Assembly (NCBI RefSeq): GCF_013368755.1
Contig: NC_049566.1
Location: 2,108,001-2,172,000, forward strand
Direction of reading: 5' to 3'
From: Talaromyces rugulosus
Taxonomy: Eukaryota > Ascomycota > Eurotiomycetes > Eurotiales > Trichocomaceae
DNA: 64,000 nt
Shown here: piece by piece, positions 1 through 12,407 of the stretch
How the letters are laid out: every line of letters starts with the position of its first letter
How positions within the stretch are numbered: the stretch's first letter is position 1
Program-made: the position numbers and the translations under genes
Notes under the pieces: generated by a model
What the model was told of the DNA's origin: nothing
What the model saw: only the letters and a program-made list of their open reading frames with translations
Databases searched by the model: none

Positions 1-164
1 AAGCCGTGACATCACCCGATGCATGCAGACAATCAACAACATTTGTTTTATTGTTTGGTGAGATAATCTCGACGCGTCGTTTGGAGGAGATGATGAGCTG
101 GCTGGGTGACTTTTGAGAGGAGGTTATATGCAAACAATGTCCAGTGATAACCAAAAGAGGCACA

Positions 165-2225
165 ATGGGCTTCCGCATCACGACATGGAACGGTTAGTCT
201 GAATCTGTGTATAGCTATGGATCTCACTGACATTTACTAGTCAATGGTATACGGCAAGTACAAGATATTTTTTTAAGGGTGGCGGGCTACTTTTGATTGC
301 ACATGCTCATGCCTTCTAGAAATCCGTTCGGATATCACCCATGGTGCGATAACCGTTCATTCAATGTGAGAAGCACCACTCGTTCTGTAGCCTGTAGATA
401 GCTGCTTACTGTGCGAACAGTCCATGTTCGATACCCTGGAAGCAGACATTGTCGTATTCCAAGAAACAAAAATCCAGCGAAAGGACCTACGCGATGACAT
501 GGTTCTCGTTCCCGGATGGGACTGCTTTTTCAGTCTTCCCAAGCACAAGAAAGGTAGGCGTTGGGATTGTCTGTTTCGATACATTCTTCTGATAATAACA
601 GGCTACTCTGGAGTCGTAATATACACGCGAAACGCCACATGTGCGCCCATCCGTGCAGAGGAAGGAATCACAGGGTTTCTCTCTCCGCCCAACTCGACCA
701 CTGCTTTTCGCGACATGCCTGACGATCAGCAAATCGGCGGGTATCCTTCACTCGAACAGCTTTCCGAAGCACCAGTTGATGCTGTCAGTCTTGACTGCGA
801 AGGACGCTGCGTTATTCTCGAGTTCCCCGCGTTCGTTCTGCTAGGCGTGTACAGTCCCGCGGCTCGCGACGAGACTCGAGACGATTTTCGACAAGGGTTT
901 GTGAGCTTGCTCGACGCTCGGATTCGGAATATCGTGTCCATGGGCAAAAGAGTCATTTTGACTGGCGATCTCAATGTCTCCGTCGGCGCAATTGACTCGG
1001 CCCATTTAATAGAAGCCATGCGCAAGGGCAGTGGAAGCGAGGACGAGTTTGTATCGTCTCCTGTCCGGCGCATCTATAACCAGTTAATTGAAGGAGCTAG
1101 AGTTATTGGGGAGCGTGATGAGGGGAGAGAAGCACCGGCGTTGCATGATATCTGTCGCTCATTTCACCCAGATCGGAGAGGAATGTACACTTGCTGGGAG
1201 ACCAGAGTAAATGCACGGCCTGGGAACTACGGAGCGAGAATAGATTATGTCTTGAGCAGTTTGGACATGAAGGAGTGGTGGTCTGACTCTAATATCCAGG
1301 AAGGACTCATGGTGCGTTGTGTCGCGTGTGGTATCGACCTGGACAATTTGCTGACTTGAAATAGGGATCCGATCATTGTCCCGTGTTTGCCGTTTTCAAA
1401 GATAAAGTGCCGATGGATGACGGCGAGGTAGATATTCACGATATCGTCAATCCTCCGGGCATGTTTGTCGAGGGCGAACGACAGCGCGAGTATTCGACCA
1501 AGGACCTCCTACCGTTGTCTGGCCGTCTCATTCCAGAGTTTGACCGTCGAAGAAGCATCAAGGATATGTTTTTCGGCAAACCGGCCACTTCGTCTACAGG
1601 GAACCGTAGTATTCGTACGAGCGACACTGAGGCATCTGCAGCAACAGATGCTACTGTTGATGATGCCACTGCGACGGATAAAAATGTAGCAACATCTCTA
1701 CCAGCGATTACTGAAGGGACGACATCTACTCTTCCAAATAGCAACTCGAAACGTCCACGCACAGAGGCCACGGTCCCGCCCTCAGCTAAAAGAAGCAAAT
1801 CAGCCAGCAAACCAGAGACAGGCAAAGGACAACAAAGCTTGATGGGTTTTTTCCGGCCCAAGAAAACAGAAGAGTCAAACAGTGATACCCCCGACAACAG
1901 CACATTGCAAACCAACTCCAACAACAGCCCCACGAAACCATCCCCGTCGCCATCGCCAGCCAAGGCACCAGCCCCAAAAGAAGAGACAATAATCGACCCC
2001 ATCGTCAGCAAAGAGTCGTGGTCGAAGCTATTTACCAAAAAGGCAGCGCCCAAATGCGAGGACCACGAAGAGCCTTGCATGATGATGACAACGAAGAAGG
2101 CGGGCGTCAACTGTGGCCGATCGTTCTGGATGTGTTCGCGTCCGCTGGGTCCAACGGGGCAGAAGGAGCGAGGAACGCAGTGGCGATGTGGGACTTTTAT
2201 CTGGGCGAGCGATTGGACTGGGTAG
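165..2225 (+). CDS. APN2: DNA-(apurinic or apyrimidinic site) endonuclease 2
   Basis: Class II AP endonuclease (exonuclease III family) acting in nuclear base-excision repair. I read six exons: 165-192, 241-253, 320-365, 421-553, 602-1311 and 1365-2225, giving about 596 residues. Catalytic motifs are visible in order: the N-terminal TTWNVNG, then FQETK with the metal-binding Glu, LTGDLN, RIDYVL and GSDHCP with the catalytic His. A PCNA-binding PIP box (QQSLMGFF, near residue 466) and a C-terminal GRF zinc finger (about residues 540-590) are typical of Apn2 rather than Apn1. The second intron uses a GC donor. APN2 flanks MAT in many Pezizomycotina, which fits the neighbours here. Confidence 0.95.
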
Positions 2226-3187
2226 AAGGGAGGGGGTTGGAGTTTGTATTAGCTGGATATCTCAAGTTACCGAATTAGGCAATTTCTGAGCGCACGAGGA
2301 TGTCGGGCGGGGCCAGGCAGAAATGCACCTGACAGATCCACATGATTCATTGTGTCAAAAAGAAAGAAAGAAGAAACAAAATCCACCCTCCCAGCCACCG
2401 AGATATCCTGTTTCATTATTATCCATTGTCCCAGCCACCTCATCTTCTCGTCTGTACCTGCGTCGGTCTCCACTGCGCCCCGTCACCTTGCCCGGTCAGT
2501 CTGATGCTGTTCTTCCAGCCACCGCTCTGTTTCATCTTGAAACATGCAGACGCCCGGTGACAAAGCTTGGAGGCTGACAGGACCCGCTAGCGTGGCCTGC
2601 TACCTTAATCTGACTTCTCTGTGCTGTTTGTTCAGACGTGGAATATAGTAGACGCTTTGTCATTCCATTGTTCGATTTCATTAAACTAAACTATTTGAAA
2701 CCCGTGTAGAAAGAAAACAACATTGAAAAACACACTTCGTATCACCATGTCCTTTTTCAGTGAAAGCAGCCCTCGCAAGCGCCGACATCAAAGCGTGCAA
2801 CCCTGTCCGACTCTCAAACTCCAAGTCATGATCATGATGCATCAATACCTGCGTAGACACTGAAAGAAAGAAAAAATAACAAAAAAAAAAAAAACACCGT
2901 CGAGAAAAAACCTCCCTTCATTATTAGCTCCTCGAAGAATTCCAGGTAGAGAACATTAGAAATAGGAAATATGAAACAAGAAACTGAACGTCAAGATATT
3001 TCTCTTTTCTGCTGACTGTATCAGCAAGGCGTGTCAATTCTGCTTCGTGCAAGTTCGTCCAGAGACACGCTGTTCAGATGTGGTGAATTGTAATGTTGAT
3101 TGTACTCGACTATTTTTGTACGCTTGTCGAGTCGTTTGGGGGGCAAGGATATCTCATGTTTTCCGCACCAGCTTTGAACGATCGAGG
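2226..3187. other. Intergenic region between APN2 and the MAT-linked gene
   Basis: No gene is seen. The region has A-rich simple sequence (around 2355-2385 and 2876-2896) and short pyrimidine-rich stretches. It lies between the 3' ends of two convergent genes, so it should mainly hold their 3' untranslated regions, and the edge of the MAT idiomorph could fall here. Confidence 0.6.
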
Positions 3188-4539
3188 TTAAAATAAATGA
3201 TGCAAGACGCTATGATGACCACTTTTTTCACTGGCAATGAGAATGCCATTGGTAACATCGTCATCAAGCATTACACCATGTATACCTTCTAGCTGCTCTG
3301 GAATTAAATTTAGTATAACCCTTCTGTTGAATTGATGAATGTACCTGCATACCGATCAGAGCATTAAGTTCAGGAAGTGTATCCTGTGGAAACACTTGCC
3401 GATCAATTGATCCTTTTGGTTTCCACACATTCGGTTCGAAATCGAACTAGCAAGAGTTAATAAACGTGTGTCAACTTAGGAATCTACCTTACTGTAATGG
3501 TCTCGCGCCTGTATAACATTGGTGGGAGTCTTTTCATCTTCGTCTGGGCTCCAAACCTAGTCTGAAAAGGATATGAGCGAGGTTCTATTCTTCTGTAAAT
3601 AAACTTACATTCATACGATCTTTGCATTTGAAACGATCTGGTACAATTGTCTTGTGTCGTTAGCTTTTAGAGCGCTGTCAATAAAGATCTAAACATTACC
3701 CGCTTAATCTTTTGTTCCAGTTCATAAACGTGGTTGAACCAATTTGTCCAAATTACCATTCCTCCAGGAGGAACAATCTGAAAGCTACTATTTGCAGTAA
3801 CTTTTGTGAAATCAAAGTCATCGCTCTCAGGGACCTTGCCGAGGAACTTCGCTTTGGGGTTTATACCACTACCAGGAGCTCCGTCGTTAAGAAATTGTTG
3901 CCATGGCTTAAGATCGTACTGGTATGTTGGAGCAGTAATCCATAGCTCGATGAGGTACTCTGACTTTTCGAGTTTCGTCCAGCAAGCCTCATTTTGCATT
4001 TTTTTCGCAATACGTATCCAACGGTAATGATTCAATGCCAGTTTCGATTCCAGACAAGAAAGAAAGAATTCCATAGATTGCTGGTTGGGAAAAAGCTTCT
4101 GATAGCGCTGAAGACGACGGACCTCCCTTGCGATCTCGACAAATAGGCCAGAAGTATGTAGAATAGAGAGAGACAACTCAGGATTATCGGAAACACAGTC
4201 AGGCTCTTCTGTAATAGAAGAGTTCTCGGATTGAGAATCTTCATCAATAGGTGATGCTTGCTCCCAAACATTCACGAAATGGTGCTGGAAAATATTCTCG
4301 TAACCGCGTTCCATTCTAACAAGAAGTTCGATGAGAAAGCGATTGTCACATGAGCGAAGCACTTCACCCTGTTCTAATACTGGGGTCAGTTTTGAAATAC
4401 GATTTGTGGTTCATGCAGCTCTACCGTCAATTGCTCCTTTATCAAAATTCCATCGTAGGGAGCTACCAACGCAAAGAGGCGCGTCAGGATTGTCAGGGAG
4501 AATGAAAGAATCATCCTCAAAACTAGATTCATCCTCCAT
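3188..4539 (-). CDS. MAT1-1-linked protein of unknown function
   Basis: Six exons can be joined in frame: 4539-4425, 4373-3700, 3650-3609, 3556-3488, 3446-3353 and 3297-3188. They give 367 residues ending at a TAA. I recognise no named domain. The first third is acidic (MEDESSFEDDSF at the N-terminus). The middle is a helix-rich segment around a YLIELWITAPTYQYD block. The C-terminus has well-formed blocks such as DRMNVWSPDEDEK and FDFEPNVWKPKG. It lies inside the APN2-SLA2 interval and is divergent from MAT1-1-1 across 510 bases, so it is probably idiomorph-specific. Several Eurotiomycetes idiomorphs carry a second gene of unknown function (names such as MAT1-1-4 or MAT1-2-4 are in use), and orthology cannot be judged here. 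An upstream exon is possible. Confidence 0.75.
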
Positions 4540-5048
4540 TGAAAGTTGATACAGTGCTTCCGTATACCTTGTTTAATAATAAAGAAGAAGAAGAAAACAC
4601 CAAAGGTGTGGGACAATGATGGGCAGGGATGAGAGGGAAAGTTTTGTGAATGGGAATGAAATTCAAGTGCTAAAATTCTCCACATAAAACTCGCTATGGC
4701 TGCTAGTGATCTGATTTACAACTCCATGAGTGGATACCCTTCCAGGGTGTGTGGATGCTGTCAGAAGTTTCTTTGTTCGCCGCAAAGTGAGGCCCAGCCT
4801 CCTCGACAAGCCAATCCCCTGACCCCCCTTCAAACCCGACATTACGGGGTAGCTATAATGACTTTCGCCCCTCTCCTTTGTCAACTTATCTTTTTGTCTT
4901 GCTTTCCGAATTCATCTCTTCCTCCCAACTCAACGACACCAATTGCTAAATCTTCCGACCAAGACAGCCATCCCTTGTGCTATCCAACCTTAAGTTTCAT
5001 CGTTCATCGTCTATTTCGTCCATATATCCTCGGTCATATTGAGCAAAT
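4540..5048. promoter_or_regulatory. Shared divergent promoter of the two MAT genes
   Basis: These 509 bases separate the start codons of the unknown MAT-linked gene (leftward) and MAT1-1-1 (rightward). The part next to MAT1-1-1 (about 4860-5045) is pyrimidine-rich, as in many filamentous-fungal promoters. A bidirectional role is inferred from layout only. Confidence 0.55.
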
Positions 5049-6161
5049 ATGACAGGTTTAGACGCTGCCGTGCAAGATTTGAATCCTCTTCAGAGGGCGT
5101 TCAACCTGTTCATCATGAATCTCCCAGTTGGAGACTTGACCGAGCTAGTTGACTATGTACGCCAGCCCGATGACGATACTCCGCCTTTCTCCCAGAATCT
5201 CATCCTCAAGCAAACTACTGAGGTTCTGAAAGCGGTTTCCTGCAATGATAACGGCCGTGGAACATCGTCATCTCCAACAAGTAGCAACCGCTCTGGCCGC
5301 AGCCCGAAAAACGGAGATAAAAAACTACGCCCTCTGAACAGTTTCATTGCCTATCGAAGTACGATTTATTTGCCCACTAAAACTTTACTTAATACATGAA
5401 CTAACACATCTCTAGGCTTTTACTCTACAATATTCACGGACATGACACAAAAGTCAAAGTCGGGGATCATCAAATATCTCTGGCAAATCGACCCTTACAA
5501 GGCGAAATGGGCTATTCTAGCGAAAGCTTACTCTATCTTGCGAGACGACTACGGGAAAGATGTTTCTCTCGATACTTTCCTTGAATTGACAGTCCCTTTC
5601 ATCGGCCTAATACTACCAGGCGATTATCTGCAAGCCATGGGATGTCAGATTACCACGTCTGAGGATCAACAGTACCACGTCCAGAGAATGTCCTCGGATT
5701 TTCCAGATCTCCCAAACTCTGCCACGAACTATTCGGTGATAGATATCGTGAAGTATTGCTATGAACGTGGCTATGTCGAGGAATTTCGTCACCTTGAGGA
5801 GCATGAAATCAATACTCAAGTTCCATTCGCTGCCCGTCCCAATCTTGCTATTCAGACTGACCAAGGTCCTATCAATCTGGATAATATCGATCGCGCAATT
5901 CACAGCGATGATGTATCTAGACCGGACAACGGTGCTGAAATGGACCCTATCAAAAGTTTTCTCAGTGTTCGCCAGCCTGCTCGGACTCAATACGAACTTT
6001 TCAAAATGCTCGATGGTGCGGTCGTCGACTTGAGTGAGGTAAACGCAGGAGATCCTGATTTCTATGCGCCTTTCAATCCCGCTGTCCAGGCCTTCCCAAC
6101 TTTCGATCCTATGTCCCATGATCCATTCGATGGATACGATATTAGCGAAATGAATTTCTGA
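5049..6161 (+). CDS. MAT1-1-1: Mating-type protein MAT1-1-1 (alpha-box transcription factor)
   Basis: Master regulator of MAT1-1 identity, which binds DNA and controls pheromone and sexual-cycle genes. Two exons, 5049-5358 and 5416-6161, encode 351 residues. The alpha box (about residues 95-155) opens with RPLNSFIAYRS, where the intron splits the Ser codon. This is the conserved position of the MAT alpha-box intron. The box continues with KSKSGIIKYLWQ and DPYKAKWAILAKAYS, followed by a PFIGLILPGDYL block characteristic of Eurotiomycetes proteins. No frame disruption is visible, so the gene looks functional. The neighbours APN2 and SLA2 confirm the MAT locus. Confidence 0.97.
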
Positions 6162-8071
6162 ACCTTTCAGCTTTTGTATGTCATCTAAGCTGGAGGTCGG
6201 TCCTCTGATGATACTTTGAGTTTATGGGTTCAGGAAAAAGTATGATCTTGTTACAAGTTTCATTTTACATCCTAATTTTATGTCTTCTCAGCGCATACGC
6301 CCACGATCTCGATAGCTTCAATCGATCGTAAAGCGGACGGTGTGCAGTATGGAACAACAGAACCCCCAACGCTTGCCTTTTTTTCTCTCCTTCTCTTTCT
6401 TCTTCTTTACACAGATGGCGCATTACCAAGATATCCCAGGTTTTCTTTTTCTTTTCTTTTTCATGGTGATCTAGCAGTGCAATTTTTTCTCTCTTTCTTT
6501 TCCTCCCAATGGTGGATATTCATTTTCATTTCGCCGCCTCTTCTTCGGTGTTATCGGTGTTTTCCCCCTCTTTCTTCAAGGGGCGGTGACGAACCCGGCT
6601 ATTCCTTTTTCGAGATATCTCGAAGCGGAATTTCCGGGACCGGGGTTGTTGTTCAGTGATGAGGAAATTGGGGTGGTCACATTAGCGTTTGCATGAAGCC
6701 TGGGCTGTTACTTTTCAAAACTTTCAAGTATGGGTTGCAGAAAATGGTTTCAGGGAGTCGGGATTTGATATGATTTGTTTTGTTTCTTTCTCCTCTTCTG
6801 CTTCTTCTAGCAGCCATGGTTTTTTAACTATTAACTATCCGTCTTAGTCACGTCTAATTTTTATGAAAATCAACACAAGTTCGTATCTGATGCCCGGGGT
6901 GTGTAGATCTCCAAGTATAGCTTGTATGTAGTTCATGCACCAGATACTGAACTGATCAAGGAGATACTGGGAAAACTCTTTTCGACACACCCTCATGCTT
7001 CGTAATAATTAAATCTGCAAATGACTTCCACAGAAAAGGGACAGCCAGCTCAAATGCCACATAACCTTCCTTGCAGAATACAAGACGACCGCATCGCCAT
7101 CAAAGTTCTAGACCATCCATCCATCCATCCATCAGACGAAACAGTTCGTTCGGTGTACCGGGAAAATATGGGATACTACCTTTTTTTTTTTTTTTCTCTC
7201 TCTAATTTCTGGTCTGCAGAAAGCAAGCAGATCGATGATCCCAAAACACATGCAAAGAAGAAAACAAAACCAGGATAAATCAACCGGTTCGTCCATGGCG
7301 AACAAAATAGTAACGTCAAGATAAACTTTCGTACTCCATATTTTCGACCCCGGCAATTCTTGTACTACTAAACTCTACGTCAGCACGTACGTAGATACGT
7401 AGTACATGAGCTCGCCGAGATTGAAATGTGAACTGAACTAGTACATTGGCAAAGCGTGCAGCTCATGCGGGCAAATCACAGTGCTAGTACTCCTGCAGAG
7501 GGGATCACGGCACTTGGTTCCCCGAAAAAAGCAAAAAAGAAAGAAAAAAAGAAAGAAAAGAACGCAAAGATTGAATTTGTTCTCCAGATTATATTGCAAA
7601 TGCAAAGTGACGAATCTGGCAAGACTCCAATGTTTGGGACATGCACGAGACTACAGAGTCGGGAACCGGCTTCGCGGATTGCAGTTCCGCATGATTGTAG
7701 ATGCAGATGCGTGGTACTACATATGTAGATAGGATGCACGGGTCTTGTTTGAGAAATATGTACACGTGTAGAATGTACTTCTGCCTGGGAGATTTGGACT
7801 CTATACGAGGATAATACGGATCGACCAGGTAGAATTGAAAGTAGTATCTGGATTGTGTGACCTTGTCGAGTTTGGTTACTGTCTCAGCAGTGCAGAGTAC
7901 TAGCATCCAGTAGATTTGTTGCACTTGTAGATAAAAGTAAAAAGAGTGTATTATATCTGCAGTAAAAGATAGACACGGCTATGCTAAGTAGCACCAACAG
8001 CTAAAACAGTATACACACACACATACGCAAAAAAAAAGACCATCTGTACAAATGTCCCTGGGTAAACCCAT
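6162..8071. other. Intergenic region between MAT1-1-1 and SLA2
   Basis: About 1.9 kb between the 3' ends of two convergent genes. It is rich in T and pyrimidine runs (6360-6560, 7180-7200) and holds a (CCAT)n run near 7115-7133 and an A-rich run at 7520-7565. Open frames here are low in complexity and not credible genes. The idiomorph border with SLA2-side common DNA is expected within it. Confidence 0.6.
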
Positions 8072-11000
8072 CTACTCCTCCTGATACGAAATCTTGCGCA
8101 TCTCGCCGAGCTTGGTGCGTGCTCTGGACAGCGCGTTTTCGAGTTGAAGGATTTCGACCTGACATAATTAGTAAAAAGAATAGGATATAGATGATGAGAA
8201 AAAGAACAAACCTGCTGCTCCATCTCCTGGACTTTGAACTCGTGCCCGCTCAGCTGCGAGTAGTCGACAGCGTCGCCCTCGTCCCTGTTCTTCTCTGCAA
8301 TGATAGCCTGCACCTGGCGCACTAGACTCCTGCACGCCGCGCCGACGGCCTTGCTGGCATTCTCCAGGCGCTCTTGCGTCTTGCTCATAAATGTAGCCTT
8401 GACGCGCGATGCGGCCACTAGCTGGGCAGTGCTAGCGGCAACGTCGTTGCTGGCCACGATCAGCTGCTCTGGCGAGTTGCGTCCGGAAATCACCCCGTCG
8501 GCCGTCTCGATCAGGCGGTTTGTCGACGTTGCGACCGCTTTAGCCGCCGAGATAAGTCCCTCAGTCCAGCGGTTGTTCTTTTTGTAGAATGCCGTGCGCG
8601 ACGCGCTGCCTCGGCCTTCGCGCACAATCTCCTGCTGCGATTCGGTCGCTGCTTTGATCAGCTCGGCGATAGCACCGGTGATTGCCAGGGCCGCCTCGAG
8701 GATAGTGTCGTTGACGCGCAATTCGTACGTCGAGTAGCCATCGCGTGGCTTGTTGCGCAACTTGGCTAGGCGCGCAACAGCAGCGTCGATTGCGTTGGCT
8801 GCCTTTTCGAGCTCCTGGTCAACAAGATCACCCAGGTCGCCCTTGGTGCTGAGCTTGCTGCCCTTGGGCGCAAAAGTATCGACCAGCTTGGAGAGACTCT
8901 GGAGATCGCGTTGCACCTCAAGGTTGTTGTTGATCACCACGTCTGTCTTTTGCAGCGCCTCCAGTCCCTCCAGACGGAACGACTGTAAGCCCCGGAAGAA
9001 GCGGATCGTTGCCTGTGCAGGTTTGCGCACTGCGCTGATCAGCTGGTCTGTGCTCTTGTCGTCAGTCGCAAAGCGAGTGAGACCCTTGGTGTTGCTCAGC
9101 ACATCCGACACAGAGCCAGCAAAGATAGACACGGTGCGGATGATCTCGGCGTGAGAACTGTTGGGGCCGTCGGCAATGAAGTTGTTGAACGAGGTCGAGA
9201 ATTCAGTCGCCGACGCCGACGCCTTTTCGATTTGCGACAGCACGTACGGAGGCGACGCATTCTGGTTACCAGCCTGGTTGGAAGACTCCAGCTCGTACAG
9301 AGCATCGTCGACACGCTGGACACCGCTTTGCAGGACCGAGTCGATGATGTCGTTGATTTTCGAGACAGTGCCATGAAGGACTTCGTCGATCTGCGAGTCG
9401 AGAGCATGATCCGCGTCTCCTTGGTTCTACACAAGTTAGAAAAGCCTTTTCAAAATAAATAAACGATACATACCAGCTTCAACTCCTCGAGTTCCATCAG
9501 AGCCTGTTCCATGCCCGATTTGTACACTTCGATTTCCTCATCCTTCTCACGCAGCGCAGTTTGATGATCCTCGCTAAGATCGCCGCGCGTCGACGAGAGC
9601 TCCTCGAGAGCACGGTTTTTGTTCTAAACAGTCAGTCAGGACCAATAAAAATAGACATAGAAGAATAAACATACCCGTAATGCTTCCTCCAGATCCGCCA
9701 TTTCGCGGTTGTACTTGGACAACATGGAGGAAATCTCGCTACCCTTTTGTCTCTCGGCGTTCTCTGCACGCTCAATGGCAAGACGCAGCTCACGCTTGAC
9801 TTTTTCCAGGTCATCCTTGTTGGTTCCAGTCAAGCGGTCGCGGTCGTGCAGCGCGCGGTCACGTTCTCGGATCATGTCGGCAAGCTCGAGGTTCTTGGTC
9901 TTCATCTCCCTGTCGAGCTTCTCGCGCTTGTCAATCGCTTCCTGGGCTGAAGCAGCTTTCAGCTTTAGGGCTTTGGTGGTCTGCAACAAGTCCAAATGCT
10001 CCTGTCGCAGCTGCGAGTACAGCTTGGCCAGAGCCTCGTATTTGGTACGCCATATGTTGACTTGTTCCTGCAGAGCCTTGATCTGGTCATCCTTCGAGCC
10101 GACCTGCAAGTTGAAGTTGCTGTTCAGGTTGTTCAGCTGCTCCTCGAGATCCTTCATGCGCTTGTCGTACTGCTGCAACAGAAGCTGGTCGCGCTCGTAC
10201 TGCGCGCGCGCGTTGAGGTTCTCCTGCTCCAACTCGGCCATGCGTCCTTGCGTGTGCTGTGCGTATTGATCGCGGAGAAGCGCCTCTTGCGCGAGCCGTT
10301 GCTGCTCGGACTGTAGTCGCTGCTGTTCCTCAAAGTCGTGCTGCGCCTGTTGTTGGGCAAGCATTTGCTGGCGCTGTTGCTCTTCCCATTGCTGCTGTAG
10401 CCGTCGCTGCTCGTTCTCGAATTCCTCCTGCTGGCGTCGCTGTTCATTGTTCCAGAACTCATTCATGGGCTCTGGCTCCGCGGGTTTAGCCAGTGGTGTA
10501 GGTTCTCGCTCGACCGCCTCCTCCTTTGCCGGTCGCCTGGGCAGAGCTGGACGCTCGTCGTCTTCGGACAGCAGACTCGGGGGGTCTTGCGGCAGCTTTG
10601 GGATGGTGATTAAACTGGTGAGATAGCGTAGGTTCGAGCACTCGTAGTAGAAGCGAACAAGGCGGTAATGCTGCGCATTGTAGCGGCTGCGAAGTGGCTC
10701 GAGAGCCTCGTCGTCACCGGTTGCTAATTTGTCAACGACATTCATATTACTATGACTAAAAACAAGGCTTACTCGTGTGCATCGCCCGTAGCATGCTGGT
10801 GATGAACTTGTAGATTCCATAACTCTCTTGAACCAAAGGAACCAACGCGGATATCCGGCACTCGTTGTTCGTTCCGTGCTGAAAGTGCGAAAAGATCAGT
10901 TTCTGAAAGGTGTCGATCTGGTCCTGGAGGTTCATGAGATCGGAGATTGTTTCGTAGCTATTAATGTCAGTATTTCAGGTGAAAAGCCGGTTGAAACGGC

Positions 11001-11822
11001 CGGTGACTTACCCTTCATTCGGATCATTGATAGACTTCAAGCTGATATACTCCTCATACTCGAACAGACCTAAACAATCAGCAGCCATCACACAGCTTAG
11101 ATGAACCCAACCCACCGTTAAACTCTGGATGATTCCGGTGAAAATGCAGCTTCGAGTCCAGAAACATCACATAGTCATGAATCAACGGTCCATATCCTAG
11201 TTTCCTTTAGTGACTTGTCATGTCAACATCCATTTCTAGACTGGCCAAATACCTCGCATCCCATCCGAGCCAACCCCTCTCGTCAAACTATCGATCCAAT
11301 TGACATGGTTATGCGCTTCGCGGAGTGCGACGGGATGGCCCTCTTGCAGGACTTTGTGTATCGTGATGAGCGCTTTGAAGGTCTGCACCTCGTCTGCCAG
11401 GATGGGTTGTCTGTAGAGCAACAGAAATTACTTCGTATACATTAAAGAGGTAGTAAAGGTGAAGGGGAGCGTACACTTTCATACCAGCCCAAAAGGCGGT
11501 AGACGACTTGTGGTCCCAAGTATACACGATAGCACTGCGCACATGTTTCCCTGCACGAGATCAAGTCAGAACACTTTATCGAGACAACTTGGCAAAAGCT
11601 CGGTTAGATCGTACGTTTCGGTGCGGTTTCCTCTAAATGATCATCATCAGTTAGCACAAACAAACAAACTCTCAAAAATTCAAGATAAATAAGGCCAACG
11701 TACCGATACTAGTGGCTTTGCGGATGTTCACCGCGAGGTCGGCCTCGGTCCTGCTGGAATCATGAGTATATTGTTTAATGTTTGATTATGATTTTTGATG
11801 GTATATTCACACACCTGCTCAT
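8072..11822 (-). CDS. SLA2: Endocytic actin-patch adaptor Sla2 (Hip1R/End4 family)
   Basis: Links clathrin-coat components to cortical actin in endocytosis and polarised growth. The gene is split into about a dozen exons, beginning with an 8-base exon (11815-11822, MSR) and a second at 11704-11750. The N-terminus is an ANTH domain (about the first 280 residues, with IVYTWDHKSS and ITIHKVLQEGHP). A long Gln/Glu/Arg-rich coiled coil follows, from roughly 10500 down to 9480. The C-terminus is an I/LWEQ (talin-HAT, THATCH) actin-binding domain ending in LGEMRKISYQEE. SLA2 is the classic MAT-flanking gene of Pezizomycotina. Confidence 0.95.
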
Positions 11823-12407
11823 CCTGACCAGCTGTCTCGAATGCCGTTAGGAAAGTCAAGTCGGAGTCGGCGGGGTGAAAGCTTGGGGGACAACAGGAGT
11901 CGTGCGCCGCCTGGCCGGGGGAGATATTCGTCAGGATACAGAAAAGAAAGTGAAATCAATGATTGCAGTGCTCAAAGACAGCAGCAATTGCAAAACCAAG
12001 AGCAAGACTCAGGGCAGCGGGGATTGATGGGTTGGTGAGTTGGAGGTGAACGGGGAAGCCTCGTGCGCATCGGGGCAGCTGCAGGTCTTGGCGCTCTCCA
12101 ACCGCCTCCGCCCGGCGACGCGTGTAACTAACCAGAATTGTTCTGCCTGGTGGTTACATCACTATACACTATTATAACTATGCTGTAGCCTGTTGATTCA
12201 ATTGATTTAATTGGAGATAGCATGATTGTACAGTTGTGGAAACTGCAGAGATATACACAGCTATTAGTGTAAAAAAAAAAGATAAAAAGATAAAACGCCA
12301 CTGCAGATAACCTGATCTGCTTTAATCCTCTCAACAAAATCCAACAAAAAAGTATCAACGCCAGGGGTGCTATGTCAGTAAAAACTACAATGTAAAATGT
12401 TGTAAAT
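11823..12407. other. Intergenic region upstream of SLA2
   Basis: Holds the SLA2 promoter (near 11830-12100) and the 3' end of the leftward PH/SMP gene. Nothing else is seen. Confidence 0.6.

Noticed and set aside
1436..2110. Long minus-strand open frame of 224 codons
   Set aside because: It lies opposite the low-complexity linker of APN2, which has the PIP box and GRF finger in the plus frame; the minus translation has no features.
5049..5399. A short independent protein ending at 5399
   Set aside because: The stop lies in the conserved MAT alpha-box intron; splicing at 5358/5416 restores the alpha box.
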